Source: Hibiscus mutabilis
Lineage: Eukaryota > Streptophyta > Magnoliopsida > Malvales > Malvaceae
DNA: 64,000 nt
Reading direction: 5' to 3'
Assembly: GCA_019671005.1 (NCBI GenBank)
Contig: CM033732.1
Span: 45,807,392-45,871,391 of the forward strand
Every line of letters starts with the position of its first letter. The first letter of the stretch is position 1. Both the position numbers and the translations under genes were made by a program. Shown here one piece after another: positions 1 to 13,300 of the stretch. The notes under the pieces are model-generated. The model had not been told where the DNA came from. It made no database searches and saw only the letters and a list, made by a program, of their open reading frames with translations.

Positions 1-3000
1 ACTATAAAATATGAACAAAATCGATCGTGGCTATGGGTCCTTGAGGTATGACGGTGTAACAAGGCCACTCGGACTGTTGGGACCTCATTTGGGGTATGTG
101 ATTTAACTAGGCAACCCAAATTGGTGGTGATATTGTGGTTTAACTAGGCAAGGGTGAAATCTTGCGGTTTAACTAGGCAAAGGTGTAATCTCGCAGTTTA
201 ACTAGGCGAGGGTGTCAAATCTTGTAGTTTAACGAAGCAAGGTTTGGGATATCATGCGGTTTAGCTAGGCATGGTATGAGAGATCTGTGTATCCGATATG
301 TGTGTAGGATAGAGGTAGTCTATCTGGGTCACTATAAATGCCAATATATGTGAAAGTTCATGTGTTTGAACCTTGTTCATAATGCTTTGGGATTTAAGCA
401 TGGTTTGGTTAAAATGCTTTGGGATTTAAGCACGGATTGCATATGATGTTATATAAAGGTTATTACGTTTTGATTCGGTTGGAATCATGGAAAAATGCTT
501 AGGTTGTAAGCATGTTTTGGGAAAAGCAAGCATGTGGTATTTAAATGGTTTTAATGCATCATTGTTTATGAACATCCTCACTAAGCATGTGTGCTTACGC
601 TCTCTTTTTCCTAACGATGCAGAGCATTAAAGTTTGAGGTAGAAAATGCAAGGTTTGCAAGGATCCAAGAGATAAACTACTTTTGAGTATGAACTCGGTT
701 TACGTTTCCGGTTAATAAGGCAATGTGTTCGCCATGGTTTTGGGGAGTTGTAAATCTGTTGCATTATGGTTCTTTAGAATGATTCTATGCTGGTTTTTTA
801 TGATGGTTTTATGTCGTTCAGCTTGATGTTATTACTTGCCTATGGTTGAGGTTGAATGGATGTTTAGGTATGCATCTAGAGTTTCCTTGTGAATTGCCAT
901 GTTGTGTTGGTTTGACAAAGTTTAGTATGCTATGTTGAGTGTGTTGGCATGATACTGTGTTGAGGATGACCTAATTGTGCATTTTGGTATGTTTGGCAAA
1001 GTGGCCTAGGAAGAATGCCTCTAGAGTGGTCCTTTGGAAGTATGATGTTGTTTTGTTTACCTAATTCTGGTATAAATGATGGATTATGTATATTCAAGGG
1101 TTGATGTGTATGTTTGCAAGTTGCTAGGGGTCGATTGTATCTAGATTTATGTGAAAAACCAGCTAATTTTGACATTACAGGCCTAGGCGTACCGATACGC
1201 GGGGGACCGTATCCGTACGTCTAGGCAAATAAGGCCAGGGTGTTTTGGTATAGGCAGGGGTGTTTCGATATGCCTAAAGATTACTGGAATTGCACTTTTT
1301 GGAGAAGAGGTAGCGTACTGAAACACCAAATGACCTTATTGGTACGGTGTGAAATGATTTTAAAATGTATTTTATACTCAAAATGGTGTACCGGTACATG
1401 CCTTACCGTATCAAAATAATGAGTTTAAAATCGTATCGATACTAGATTCAGCATATCGATACGAATATCGTTATTTCTATTAATGTCTTGGAAAGGTAGA
1501 TCTGTTTTCTTTCGTTTTAGTCTCTGAAGCTTGTTTTGTCAATTGTGTGAGCATGAATGATTGCTCGAAGCTGATTTTGACGCATAAGCAAGAAATGTAC
1601 TTAATTACAGTTTGGTAACTTAAAATTTAGTAAAGCCTTTCCAGATTGCTGAAATTACGTTTTGGTCCTTAATTTGTGTTTGAGGCCAATTGGATATTGT
1701 TATGATGCCCGATTGAGATGAGTGCTCACCTGTGAACAGTATGATCATGTAGGAAAACATTAATGAATCTAGACAAGATAAAAGAAAAAAATAGACGTGT
1801 TTTAGGTTTAATATTCTCGGTTTACTTAGTAAACTTAATGTAGCTTGCTTGGTTCGGTCTTGCTACTAGGCCAGGTCGAGGGGGTTACATGTTAATTGTG
1901 TTGTTTGCTCCGGTTATGGATGTATGTGAAGTGGTCAAAGGAACCACTTGTGAAATCCGTATATCCGATATGTTTTTGTTAAGGAAAGGTTCTGTTTTTG
2001 GGTCACTTGAATGCCAGTATATGAATTAATGTATCATGATGGATAAATATGTTTTGTATAATAAGATTTATACATGATTTGCTCTTTAAGCTTTGTTATT
2101 GGATGAATAAACATGTGAAGGCTTAAATTAAGGTTTTTGCATATGAGATTATGCATGAGATCCATGATACATGTTTTGCATATGGTTTAATATGCATGTT
2201 TTACAAAGGTAAAAAGGGCGTGAGATGTTTAAGCATAATGTTTATAAAGTGTTTTGACTCAAATGGTTTTAAATGCATTGATGATGTTTAAGCGTTATTT
2301 GCTTACGCTCTCCTTTCTCATCAATGCATAAAAATACGCTTTTGGGGCAACAAGCAAGTGAGGAGGAATCCAAGAATCGAATCATTTCAAGTATGGTTTT
2401 AATAAACGAACTTGTAATAATAAAAGGACTATGTGACCAAGTTGTAATCGATGAGGGTTCTTTGCTTTCTCTCTGTTTTGGTACATGTAAATTTTGGTAT
2501 TTTCGATATGTGTGAAGCTTAAAGGATTGATTTGAGAGGTTGGGATGAGTTTTGCATGCTTAGGGTAGAGACCATGCCTATATGATCTTTGATTGGGTTT
2601 GTTATAGTTTGAATGATCCTCTATCATGCCTATTTGACTGTGGAAATGTTGGTTAGAATGTTATATGGTGTTTGTAAGATGTTTGAAGTATGTTAGATTG
2701 AGCCAGAGTGTCATATATTCGACCAAGAGGTCATTACAGACCAGGTCGTATCGGTATGGGTCCTCAGAGATCGGTACGCGGGGTCTGTCTCAGCTCAAAA
2801 TTGCACATGCGTATTAGTATACTTGGTAATCGTATCGGTACGCACCTCGAAAATATTTACTAGGTGTTGGTATACTGGCAACCGTATCGGTACGCCCTTT
2901 AGCTACTAAAATCCCCTATTTTGATATCGAACTATTGGTATCGGTACGCCTGAGGATCGTACTGATACCATTTGTAAAATGAACCCGTATCAATATGGGA

Positions 3001-3440
3001 AAAGAAAGTACCAATACCCAATATGTTATTTCTGGTAATATGCTTTGCTAAAGTTTGAATCTTTGCAGTTTAGTCCGTGTTTCTTGTTTATGCAATTAAA
3101 TGAGTTTGGATGATTATTTTAGGTTGAAATTTAACCGAATTGTATGTAAACTGATTAGTTAAGGTTTGGTAACTTTGGATTTAAGTAAGTCATTTCAATT
3201 TTTCAAATTACAAATTGGTCCCTAGAGTGCACTTTCGATCAATTGGATGTCAATTTTACGCATGATTAGATTGTGAATTTCACTGTTGTTAGCATGATCA
3301 ACATAGAAATAAATTATGCATTTTAGACAAGATAAAAAATGGACTATTTCTAAGTAATCGTTCGGGTTTGTCTCGACAAACCCTATGTAGCTCGCTCGGA
3401 TCGGTCTGGCATCTAGGTTGGGTCAAGGGGTTACATACAT
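1..3440 (+). repeat. two diverged tandem LTR-like units
   Basis: No gene is visible here. Two related units of about 1.5-1.6 kb follow each other, roughly 286-1888 and 1956-3436. Shared landmarks in the same order are a 'TATCCGATATG' start, a 'GCTTACGCTCTC' stretch (598 and 2303), a block rich in 'CGGTACG'/'TATCGATAC' motifs (1185-1480 and 2745-3010), and an end reading TAGCT-GCT-GG-TCGGTCT followed by GGGGTTACAT (1841-1890 and 3388-3436). The pattern is typical of Ty3/gypsy LTR DNA, but I see no primer-binding site or polymerase relic, so the family is not assigned. Confidence 0.5.
102..271. repeat. short tandem repeat, TTTAACTAGGCA motif
   Basis: The motif TTTAACTAGGCA or a one- to two-base variant starts at 102, 139, 168, 197, 228 and 260. 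This gives six imperfect units spaced 29-37 bp apart. It lies in the repeat DNA at the left edge and codes for nothing obvious. Confidence 0.7.
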
Positions 3441-5467
3441 AGCCCATTACATCTAAAAATTGTACTCTGACAAAAGTCGATGCTAAAATCCTATTTCTGA
3501 TGGTGCTCTTCTAAAGTAAAGATCAACCTACTGACCAGCAAACGAAAACAACGATTCTGAACGTTGGGATAACGAAGCTCAGTGGATACACTTCCACTCA
3601 AGCATGCTTCATGCAAAACATAAATAAGAACATGCGACAAGTTATGATATCATGGCATATAGTACAAATGGCGATAGTATAACCGCCTAAACGCATAACA
3701 TTTAACAAGTACATATGCTCACAAAACATCATATATACAACCACAAACCTAGAGAGAGTTCAAGTGCCACGTAGCCTCAAGATTGTACACTCAGAGTGAG
3801 ACTCGGTACTATATAGCCTCGGATCAAGCACCCATACTTGGAATCTTTCATCGAGTACCAACGAATGAGGTTCAAAGTCACATAGCATCATATCACTTAT
3901 TCAAGCCACTTACCATGGAATTGCAACACTTAAGCTGGATATTTGGATCCTCTCAATCAAAGACGATTCTACTGTCTAGGTGTCTATTCCAGCACATAGC
4001 AAAGGCATGACTACCATACAACACACAACCTTGCTCGATCCACCAAAAATCTCCTATGGTTGTTATTTCAACAAGTCATTCACTATTTACGAAGTTATTA
4101 ATCATTATTCCCATTCATGAAGGTTAAATTTTTTATTTTTCAGTTTTACTATTTATATTATCACCTTAGAAGTCCATTGGGTCATAGTTCTCGAATTATC
4201 AGCCCTTCGAACTTAAACTGAATTTTTCGGGCAGATTGCCCAGTGGGTATCGATACCCATTCGAGAGTATCAATACGCATCTTTGGGTACCGATACCCAC
4301 CATATACGTACCGATACCTGGCTTTACATGTTGAAGGGGGTTTAACCAACACCCCATATCGATACACGGGGGCCATGTACCAATACCCCACCGGTATCGA
4401 TAAGCCCACAAGCATACTGATAAACTTTTTAGATACTGGAATTTTTTGTAGAATAGGGGGTATCAATACCTATCTTAAGCATACCAATACGTCCTTCTAG
4501 AATCGTCTGTGTTCATCATTTATAACATATGGTATTGATACGCATTCAACCTGTATCGATACTTGAACCCAGAATTCATTTTCTGGAGTTCATAAATCCA
4601 TTCCCAAGCCTCCAAAACCAAGGGTAAGACACCAAAATGAACCTACAAGTTATGGAAAGTGGTTTAAGTGGCTTCCTACAATTTTTACATCATTTTAACA
4701 CCAATTTTAGATTAAGCCATTAAAGGGTCTCAAGCACTCAAACAACCAAAACATCAAACCAAACAACAAGAAAATCTAATTTATGATGCCCATGAATTCA
4801 TAGGAGTTAGTGGTGTATTAACCTTGATTTCTCCACAGAGAATGAAGCTCCAAACCCAACTTCTCAAGCTCTCTTATTCCCAAGCTCCTTGGAAGAATTT
4901 CCAACTTCTTTAACTATAAGGAAATGTTGTAAAACAAGTTACAACATAGCTGGAAGATTAAAAGAGACTAAAGGTATGATTCTACAATAAGAAATGGAGC
5001 CAAAACTCTCATCCACGTTTATCTTCTTCAATCCCTCACCAAAACTCCTTTTTCACCAAACTTGATGATTTTTACCTCAAAATATAGATCCTTGAATATA
5101 GAACAACTTATCTCAAACATAAAATCTGAGTTTTGCTTCCACAACAATAAATATTATACATTTAACTTGAGGTTCAAGAAGAAAGAAAGAAGAAGAAGGA
5201 TGGGATGAAGAAATGGGCAAGGTGATCTCATCTTTCAAAACTTGCAGGAGGAAATTAAAGAGAAATCAACTTTTCTCTTTTGAAGAAAAGAAATTACCTA
5301 TTTGCCCTCTATTCTTCCTCCTAACACAAAGCAACCAAAGAACAAGAACAAGAGATGAAGCTCACTAAGGCTTCATGTCAACCAAAGAGGCTCGATTCTT
5401 TGGCCCAACACCCAAGCCTACGACTCAGACAAATCGACCCACAAATTTTGAAATTCAAGTCGTTACA
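3440..5467 (-). repeat. LTR-like repeat in opposite orientation
   Basis: Read on the minus strand, this block begins at 5467 with TGTAACG, a common start for plant Ty3/gypsy LTRs. At 4240-4570 it contains the same GTATCGATAC-type motif cluster seen in the two plus-strand units to its left. The short open frames here (for example 4243-4500) are low-complexity by-products of those motifs. The 3' boundary near 3440 is uncertain and I found no target duplication. Confidence 0.4.
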
Positions 5468-8212
5468 ATTTCTAATTAAAAATATAACCAAATTGATAAG
5501 AAATATAAATAATGAATAGTAAATTTATTGATTTTTTTCTAATTATAACTAAAATGATTAAATGTGGAGAATAAAATGTATTATTATACACAATTTCTTA
5601 ATTACCACATCACCTCTTAACTTCAGTTAACGATGGAGTGACCATTTGTAATAAAATTATAAGTTTAATGTCCATTAACTTGAAGGTTTGATGACCAAAA
5701 TAAACATTTTGAGTTACTTCAAATAAAGGTTATGAAAGGAAATTTAATGTCTAAATGTGAAAAAGGAAATGAATTGATTTAATTCAAAATTATAAAAATA
5801 ATTATAAAAATTAAAATGAATATAGAAATTTTAAAAAATGGGTAAATAATACCACTGGCCACTAAACTATTCATACTTTCCTGTTTTGGTCACTAAACTA
5901 TTATTTTGTATCCCCTTAGACTGGCCTATGCGTAAAGTCCAATCTAGGAGATCACATTACATGCTAAAAACTTTTTCACGTAAATGCTTAAATGTTTAAA
6001 AGAGATTTAATGTATTAAAAATAACGGTTAATTTAAGCATAAGCTAAATTAGTTATCCAAAATAAACCATATTCAGTAATACTACATCATAATCCCCATG
6101 AGGTAACATAATAAGTCAACAATAACAAAATATGGGCTTATGTCACCGTAAGAGAGGCAGTCTGGAAGATGGAAATATTACAACAAAAGTCAAGTACAAA
6201 TATGTCGATCCTCCAAGTGCTAGATCCGGAGAGCCTATCCAAGAGTATCTGAAAGGAAAAGTTTAAAGGTGTGAGCTAGAGAGCTCAATGTGTCCCGATA
6301 AGTGCATATAATCATATATTATATTATAGATAAGTGTAAAACATTTCAGTATATCATATAATATTCTATTCAAGTATTTATTTCAGACCTAGTTACTCTC
6401 CAATCGAACACCGATGTACAGTCCCCCATAAACTGCACCCAGAAGGTCTTACCCTAGGCCCGCATACGTAGGAGCCTACCTAAGGTTATGCCTTAGGCCC
6501 AGAAAGACTTACCCTAAGCCCATTGAGCATAGGAGCTTAATAGAAGGATTTACCAGCTGGATCAGGGTTGTACCTGCAGACACTTCAAATCATATCCCAA
6601 CAGAGTACCCCAAGTAAATCAATATACAGAGTCATCAAAAATTAGTTTGCAGATATGCATATAACTGAATAAAATATAAACCAGATATCTCAAGTTCAGA
6701 TCAGGCATAGGTTATATTTTCACATATAAGATAGCATGTTTTTATAACAGAAAAAATATTCATGTTCAAATCAGAAAGCCATCAAGCACTATATATATAT
6801 CCAAAGAAATCATTTTAACAGATAATTAAAACGGTAATATAGCACACACGGAACACACATCAAAAAGCTGATCATGAGGGTCTACTGGGCACCTGCCTCA
6901 CCACGATCTGCAGCGGGGCTAGATCCTAAAATATTATGGTACTAGGTTACAACAGAGAAAATTTAAACTCTACTTAATTAATTTACTGAGTTCAAGGTCA
7001 TACGAGTAACTATGGGGGCGCACTGATGAGCAGATCGAGAAGAACTAGGCAGAGCTGACGAACGATCAAACGAGTCTCGGGTACCTTTAATAAAATAATA
7101 AATCAATTCAGAGTCCTTAAACCGAACTTAAATCGTAAAATAAATAATTTAAGAACTTATGCATGATTGTATTTAAGGTCGATTTTGGAGGCTTTTGGGT
7201 TAGAATTTTGCAAAACGGACCCAGAGCATCGAAAAACGTAAAATATGGGTTTTTGGAAAAGTTAACTTTTTGGGTCAAAGTCAACACTAACGTCAGCAGT
7301 TAAAGTCAACGCTGACATCATCGGTTAACGGTCAATGCTGACGTCAGCATTCAAACTCAACGTTGATGCCACGCTAATGTCATAGGTCAACAGTTTTGAC
7401 TCGGGCGAGTTGACTCACTGGGTTGACTCGGTCGGGTTGACTCGATCGAGTTGACTCACTGAGTTGACTCGGTCAACGGGTCGGGTCAGACGGGTCAGAT
7501 CGTGTCGAGTTGGACCGGTCAGATCGGGTCAAACGGGTTGGATCGTGTCGAGTCAGACGGGTTGGTTTAGAATTGGTTCAAGGTCGGTTCGGGGCCGGTC
7601 TAGGACCGGTTCACTATAGAAACCGCCTAGGGCTGCCGAAAATCACCCCGGACGGCGCATGCACTCTACGCGCGGCTGGATCTAACTCCCACAACGCTTA
7701 AACAACTCAAAAAACTTGAAATTTTACTGGAATAACAAATCTAAACTCACATACTTACCAAAACAATCGTTGCTCCGGCGAAGGTCTTTCGGACGCCGGA
7801 TCCGTAACCAGACGACTGGGTTTTGGTCGCCTGCACGCCGTGAGTTCAGAACCGGTGGCAGCTTCTCGAACGGCCAATGGGGGTGCCCAAAAATGAAGGC
7901 AAAACTAAGGGATTCAAACCCTAGGTTCGATGAACCTTTAACCACAAATCTCTGGCGAACGGGGTGGCTGCTGCGAGAGTGACTTTAGGGGTTTTGGTCG
8001 GACGGTGGAGGGGAAGTTATTAGGGCCGGTGGTGAGCTGCACGGTGTAGCGGTAGAGGCGGATCGAGCGGTGGTCGAAATGGGTAGGTAGGGGAGGATTT
8101 TGGGAGAATTTGGGATAATTGGTTCGAACGAAACTGGTAGATGAGGGGTCAACAGGTTCTTTTATTATTTGTTACCCCAAGCCAAAGGAAATTTTGGAGG
8201 AATATTTCACTA

Positions 8213-8290
8213 AAAGCTGGTAGCTCAGATGGTTGGGTGCTTTGCATAAAGGTCACAGGTCGTGGGTTCAAATCCTATGACCTACAAACT
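8213..8290 (+). repeat. tRNA-like fragment with A-box and B-box
   Basis: TAGCTCAGATGG (8221-8232) matches a pol III A-box, and GGTTCAAATCC (8265-8275) matches a B-box/T-loop at normal tRNA spacing. The acceptor arm does not pair well: the 5' side near 8213-8219 does not complement GACCTAC at the 3' side, and the anticodon arm is poor. It is therefore more likely a tRNA-derived SINE head or tRNA pseudogene than a working tRNA. Confidence 0.45.
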
Positions 8291-8294
8291 TCAC

Positions 8295-8383
8295 TATTTT
8301 TATTTTATTTTTACCAAAAAGTAACATTGGTGATGATTTTATTTTTATTTTATTTTTACCAAAAAGTAACGTTGGTGATGATT
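8295..8383. repeat. 45-bp tandem duplication
   Basis: A unit ending in ACCAAAAAGTAAC(A/G)TTGGTG is present twice with a 45-bp period (landmark TTACC at 8311 and 8356). It lies directly 3' of the tRNA-like fragment and inside the right end of the 2.6-kb inverted-repeat element. Confidence 0.75.
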
Positions 8384-8459
8384 TTACCAAAAATAATAGT
8401 TTGGTGACCAAAATAGAAAAGCGAAAATAGTTTAGTGACCAATGGTGTTGTTTACACAA

Positions 8460-8927
8460 AATATAGAGTTTTCATTTCCATGTTCTTGGAAAATAGAAAA
8501 CGTGTTTGATTGTAAAATTTAGAAATGATTTTTGAAAAATAAAAACAAAAAAGTGAAATTATGAAATGTAAAAAAGTTGTTTTCACCATTTTATTGAACA
8601 TGTTTTAGAAAAAGTGGAAAACATGAAAACAAAACTCTATTTAATTCGGGTTCAAATCCGATATTTTAAAAAAAAAATTATTTATTCAATCATATTTTAT
8701 TTTTTATATAATAATATTTTTAATAATTATATTTAAATTTAATTATTTAATGTGTGACTATTTATTTATTTTTATTTTAAAAAACTAGATATCAAACTCA
8801 TTTTCACTATTTTTATTTTTAAAAAGAAGTTTTCATTTCTATTAACCAAATGTGTTTCTAATCTTTAAAAAAAACTAAAAATGAAAAACAAAATTAAAAA
8901 ATATTTTTTTATAACCAAACACTTGCA
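8460..8927. other. AT-rich spacer, no gene seen
   Basis: This is AT-rich DNA with poly-A/T runs and stretches such as 'GAAAACGTG' and 'ATTTTAT'. I see no open frame, RNA gene or clean repeat boundary. Confidence 0.6.
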
Positions 8928-9539
8928 TAGATGTGGCAAATGAGTCATTCGGATCAGGTTCGGTTCGGGTCATTTTGGTTCAGTTTTGACTACATTCAGT
9001 TTCGGTTCAGTTCAGGTCGGATCTAGTCTGATTCGGTTTTAGTTCGGGTTTATAGTGATTTGGGTCAAGTATCAGGTCGGATCGGGTCACGTCGGTTCGA
9101 TTGATTTTCGGGTCGTTTGATTTCGAGTCGGGTCAAGATCAGTTTAATAGGAGATCAATATATTTCAATCAGGTTTTCAGGCTAGGTTAATTTTTTAAAC
9201 CCATAAATGGCTTTATAAAAGCCAATATATTTGACTTTTTGGTGAGTTGTGCGACGGTTCACATCAAATCTTTCATTATTTCTTTTAATATATTTTCTTT
9301 ATTTCGGATTGCCTTCGGTTCAAGTTTCTTTTGGTTCGGATGAAATCGGTTCGCGTCTATTCGGTTCGCTTAAAAATCGGATCGGGTCCATATCAGTTCA
9401 ACTAAAAATCGGGTCAGTTTCGGTTCGATTCGGTTTGTTTCGGGTTTCGGATCAAGTTCGGATCATCATGTTTGAGTCAACATCGGGTTTCGGATCAAAT
9501 AAAATCGGTTTGGGTCTCGGGTCAATTTGCCACCTCTTA
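8928..9539 (+). mobile_element. hAT-like non-autonomous element, CGGGTC-rich family, copy 1
   Basis: The ends read TAGATGTGGCAAATGAG on the left and, reversed, TAAGAGGTGGCAAATTGACC on the right. Flanks are ACTTGCA (8921-8927) and ATTTGCA (9540-9546), an imperfect target duplication. The body is degenerate short-repeat text built from TCGGGTC/GGTTCGG words, followed by a unique segment (TTGACTTTTTGGTGAGTT near 9231). The same element, reversed and with a perfect 8-bp duplication, sits at 63422-63935. An open frame at 9249-9551 is a by-product of the repeats. Confidence 0.6.
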
Positions 9540-10039
9540 ATTTGCAACTAGTATTTTTTATTTAAAAATTAATAAATAAATGTTTTTGGAAGATAAGTAT
9601 AAATTTGATTTTTTTTAAAAAATTGATTAATTTTAAACTAATATGACAAAACTTATCATCATTAAAGTTCAAAATTATGTTTATGCCAAGAAAAGTTCCC
9701 CATTGCTTTATTTTCCTTTTCTCCCTCCCCTTAAGCCAAACATACAAGATTGGGAGTTGGGTTGGATGATTCCATCAGATCAGATGTAATTATAAATAAT
9801 TATTGACTCAACCTAACCATTGGCCGAATGTTATTATATTAACTAATGTCAAGCATGAACTGGTTGTGATTACACATCAAGTTTCAGTCTTTCAGACAGG
9901 GAAACACAAGTTCAGAACACAAAAGAAATCTTTGCAAGAAAACGACAACTCCCCTTCCATCCCTTTTAGCTGTTGAAGCTTCTAAACTTGGATCTCTTGG
10001 TGTTGAGTTCTCTTCATTTTCTTAGATCTCATGTTTCAG

Positions 10040-10213
10040 GTAAGCTTAAAGTTCATTTAGAAAGAAAAACAAGGTCTTATCTTTGCTATTTTTTCAACTT
10101 TTTTTAATTTTTTTAAATGACCAATATTTTAATAGTTGTTTTTGATTACTTGTTCTTGCAACCTACTTGTAAATCTAACTCCATTGATAAGTTCATTTGC
10201 TTATAATTTGCAG
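10040..10213 (+). other. probable 5'UTR intron of the galactosyltransferase gene
   Basis: A good donor (TTTCAG|GTAAGC at 10040) and acceptor (ATTTGCAG, ending 10213) lie upstream of the start codon, with a T-rich tract between them. This suggests a short leader exon near 9880-10039. Inferred from splice-site appearance only. Confidence 0.5.
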
Positions 10214-10356
10214 CTAAAGGATGTTTTTTATTTCTTTTCACAGTGAAAAAAACCTGTTGAAGACAAGGGAAAAGACAGGAATTCAGGAATGGGTTATTAG
10301 GGTTTTCCTGTTTTTAAGTGATGAGATCATTAAGTTTAACTTTTGGGTTATTCAAA

Positions 10357-13300
10357 ATGAAGAAATGGTATGGTGGAGTGTTGATTTTAGTTCTTGCTAT
10401 AGTCTTGGTTTTCAGTTATAGCCTTAGAGAAACACAACCTAGCCTTGGAGAAGCTCAACCGAGCCCTACGGAAACCCGACCGAAAAAGCAGTCGGCGTAT
10501 GAGTTCTTCAATAACCATCCGGCCGAAGATTCTACTGGGAAGGAGAATGATCCCCTTAAACCTCCCAAGGTGGAAGCTAGGAAACCAACCTTGATAAAGA
10601 AACCCAAACTTATCGATGTCGAAGGGCTCAATGACTTGTATGTTCCTAGTAATGTTTCTCAACAGGAATCAAAGGTCTTGCTTTTGTGGCCTCATATGCG
10701 TTTGCTGTTGTCAAGGTCCGATGCTTTACCTGAGACTGCTCAGGGGATTAAAGAGGCTGCTATAGCCTGGAAAGAATTGCTCGCTTTGATCGAGGAAGAG
10801 AAAACTACCAAGCTTAGTCATAACATCAGACTGAAAGAGCTAAATTGCCCTTTCTCTGTAAGCAGCCTTGGCAATGCATTGTTCAGTGGTGGAAATGTAC
10901 TCGAACTGCCTTGTGGTCTAGTTGAGGATTCGTCCATCTCATTGATTGGTATCCCTAATGGGAGCAATCGAAATTTTGAAATTGATCTTGTGGGATCGAA
11001 CTTTTCAGAGGAACCGAAACCTCCTATTCTATTGCATTACAATGTTAGTGTTGCCAGAGATAATATGACGGAAGAACTGTTTATAGCGCAAAATACATGG
11101 ACTAATGAACTTGGCTGGGGAAAAGTGGAACGGTGCCCTGCTCATCCATTTTCCAGTGATTTAAAAGGTATATGCATATTCCTTAACAGTTATTGACTCA
11201 TCTTATAGACTATCCAGCCTTTTGCTCATGTTTGCCTCTTCTCAGTACAATGGTTCTATATGATTATTAGGTACAGCTATTAGTGAGATATACAAAAGAG
11301 TTAAAACCATATGAAGATTTCTGTTGCTTTTTCAGTATGGAGATATTTAAAATGGGAACAATCAGTAATTTCATGTACGATGATTCGATAACTCTTTCTT
11401 GGCTTGAATGATCTTGATCTTAAACAAATGTTAGACTATGACATTGTAAGTTTTATTCCGAAAATTCGATGGAAGAGAAAGAATGGAAGGCAAAAATGGT
11501 ACGTGTTCAGCAATCGAATTACACTCTGCTCAGAATCATTTCTGCAGGAAAAAACGAAAATTGCCAATGAGCATGTTAAGACAAGTTCATTTCATGAGTG
11601 TTATCCTTCCTGACATTGTTCGATAATTCTCCAGTACTACTTCCCCCCATACCATCTTGTTTCATTGTAATACTTATATTTTGCTCTTATTTATAAAATG
11701 ATTCGTGTATTTAGTTACCTTAGATATCTATGCACATGTGCAGTTGACGGACTTGGCCTTTGCAATGAACAACTTGTTAGAAGCACTATGGTAGAAAATC
11801 AGAATGCAAGTCTTTCGAGTGGCAATGCCTCGACAAATGCTTCTCAAGGAAGCAGCCATTCGACTGCTAGTTTCCCATTTGTTGAAGGGAACCCATTCAC
11901 AGCCACCTTATGGGTTGGTTTAGAGGGGTTCCATATGACTGTAAATGGAAGGCACGAAACATCATTTGCATACAGAGAGGTAAGTTATGAGTTTTTTCTA
12001 AAAAAAGAGGATTTGTGTTCTTCAAATTGCCCTATTACACATGCAGAAACTTGAACCATGGTCAGCTAGTGGTGTCAAAGTTGCGGGTGGCTTAAATCTC
12101 TTATCTGCATTCGCCAAAGGCTTGCCCGTTCCTGAAGATCAAGACCTAATAGTCAATTCCAAGCTACTTAAAGCTCCTGCAATTACTAGGAAAATACTTC
12201 TAATGTTGGTTGGGATCTTCTCCACCGGAAACAATTTCGAGCGCCGTATGGCATTGAGAAGATCTTGGATGCAATTTGACGCTGTACGCTCCGGGGTTGT
12301 AGCAGTCCGATTCTTTATTCGCCTTGTAAGTAAAAAAAATGCTGGTTTTTGTTCTAGCAAGATGATAATCACATTCTCCTCTAAACTCTTGATTTAAGAA
12401 TGTAGAAGAGACCTAAATCTATATGAATCAGTTAACTCAACTTCTTAGATACATGACTCATTCTACTAAAGTGCTTCATAACAATTTTGACTGCATACGA
12501 ATATGTTTTCCTACCGATTTGATATTTTTGTACGTTGTACCTGCAGAATAAGAACTTACAAGTCAACTTTGAGCTGTGGAAAGAAGCTCAAGCATACGGA
12601 GACATCCAATTTATGCCCTTTGTTGATTACTATAGTCTGATCAGTTTGAAAACTATTGCAATTTGCATTATGGGGGTAAGTTGATGCACACTTTATGTAA
12701 GTTTTAATTTGTGTGTATATCGTAAAGACTTATTTCCGTCTTTAGTCGTTGTTGGTATTACGTCATAGAGTTGTTAGAATGAAGCAATAGCACACTGAAA
12801 AAACTACTAAATAGTGGTAAATAAAACTAATATCTTAAGAAAACATCTTTGTTCTGTTTTCACTAGTGGATGGGGTAGGACACTAGGACCTAGTGATTTT
12901 CCTGTAGTGCTTCACCGTATCCTGAAGCAAGAATGGAAAATATCTTCTCTTGATGTCTTATATTCATGACAATGAATTCTACACCGGCTAATCGATATCT
13001 ATGTTTTCCTTTTGACTTTAATCTGATATGCAGACTAAGATCCTCCCTGCAAAATATATAATGAAAACAGATGACGATGCCTTTGTCAGGATTGATGAAG
13101 TTCTCTCCAGCCTCAAGGAAAGGCCATCCGATGGCCTGTTATATGGCCTTATAGAGTTCGAGTCATCTCCTCATAGAGATAAAGACAGCAAATGGTACAT
13201 CAGTGAAGAGGTATTTATCTCACTTGAATTTTAGTTGTATTTTAATCACCTCTGAGTACACTTTTAATGTATACTTATTTCATAGGAATGGCCACATTCT

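Larger units (their letters stand above)
5842..8455. mobile_element. 2.6-kb element with ~66-bp terminal inverted repeats
   Basis: The left end (5842-5907) and the reverse complement of the right end (8390-8455) match over about 66 bp with roughly 80% identity. Both contain GGTCAC(T/C)AAACTATTATTTT. The inside has no convincing gene. It contains a GTTGACTCGG-type repeat tract (about 7390-7570) and GTCAAC/ACGTCAGC stretches that resemble the solo LTR at 29.8-31.9 kb, so the element may have captured or been invaded by LTR DNA. No clear target duplication was seen. Long inverted ends suggest a non-autonomous Mutator-like element, which is inference. Confidence 0.5.

Noticed and set aside
4182..4500. 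Overlapping open frames on both strands
   Set aside because: They come from GTATCGATAC-type low-complexity motifs in LTR DNA.
7510..7982. Open frames of 63 and 88 residues in GC-richer DNA
   Set aside because: They read through GTTGACTCGG/GGGTCAGAC repeat tracts and LTR-like DNA; no domain, no start context.
8213..8290. Functional tRNA gene
   Set aside because: The acceptor and anticodon arms do not pair; only the internal promoter boxes are convincing.
9249..9551. 100-residue plus-strand open frame rich in Ser, Phe and Gly
   Set aside because: It lies within the CGGGTC-rich hAT-like element and reflects its repeated words.
10387..10662. Minus-strand open frame of 91 residues
   Set aside because: Antisense shadow of galactosyltransferase exon 1.
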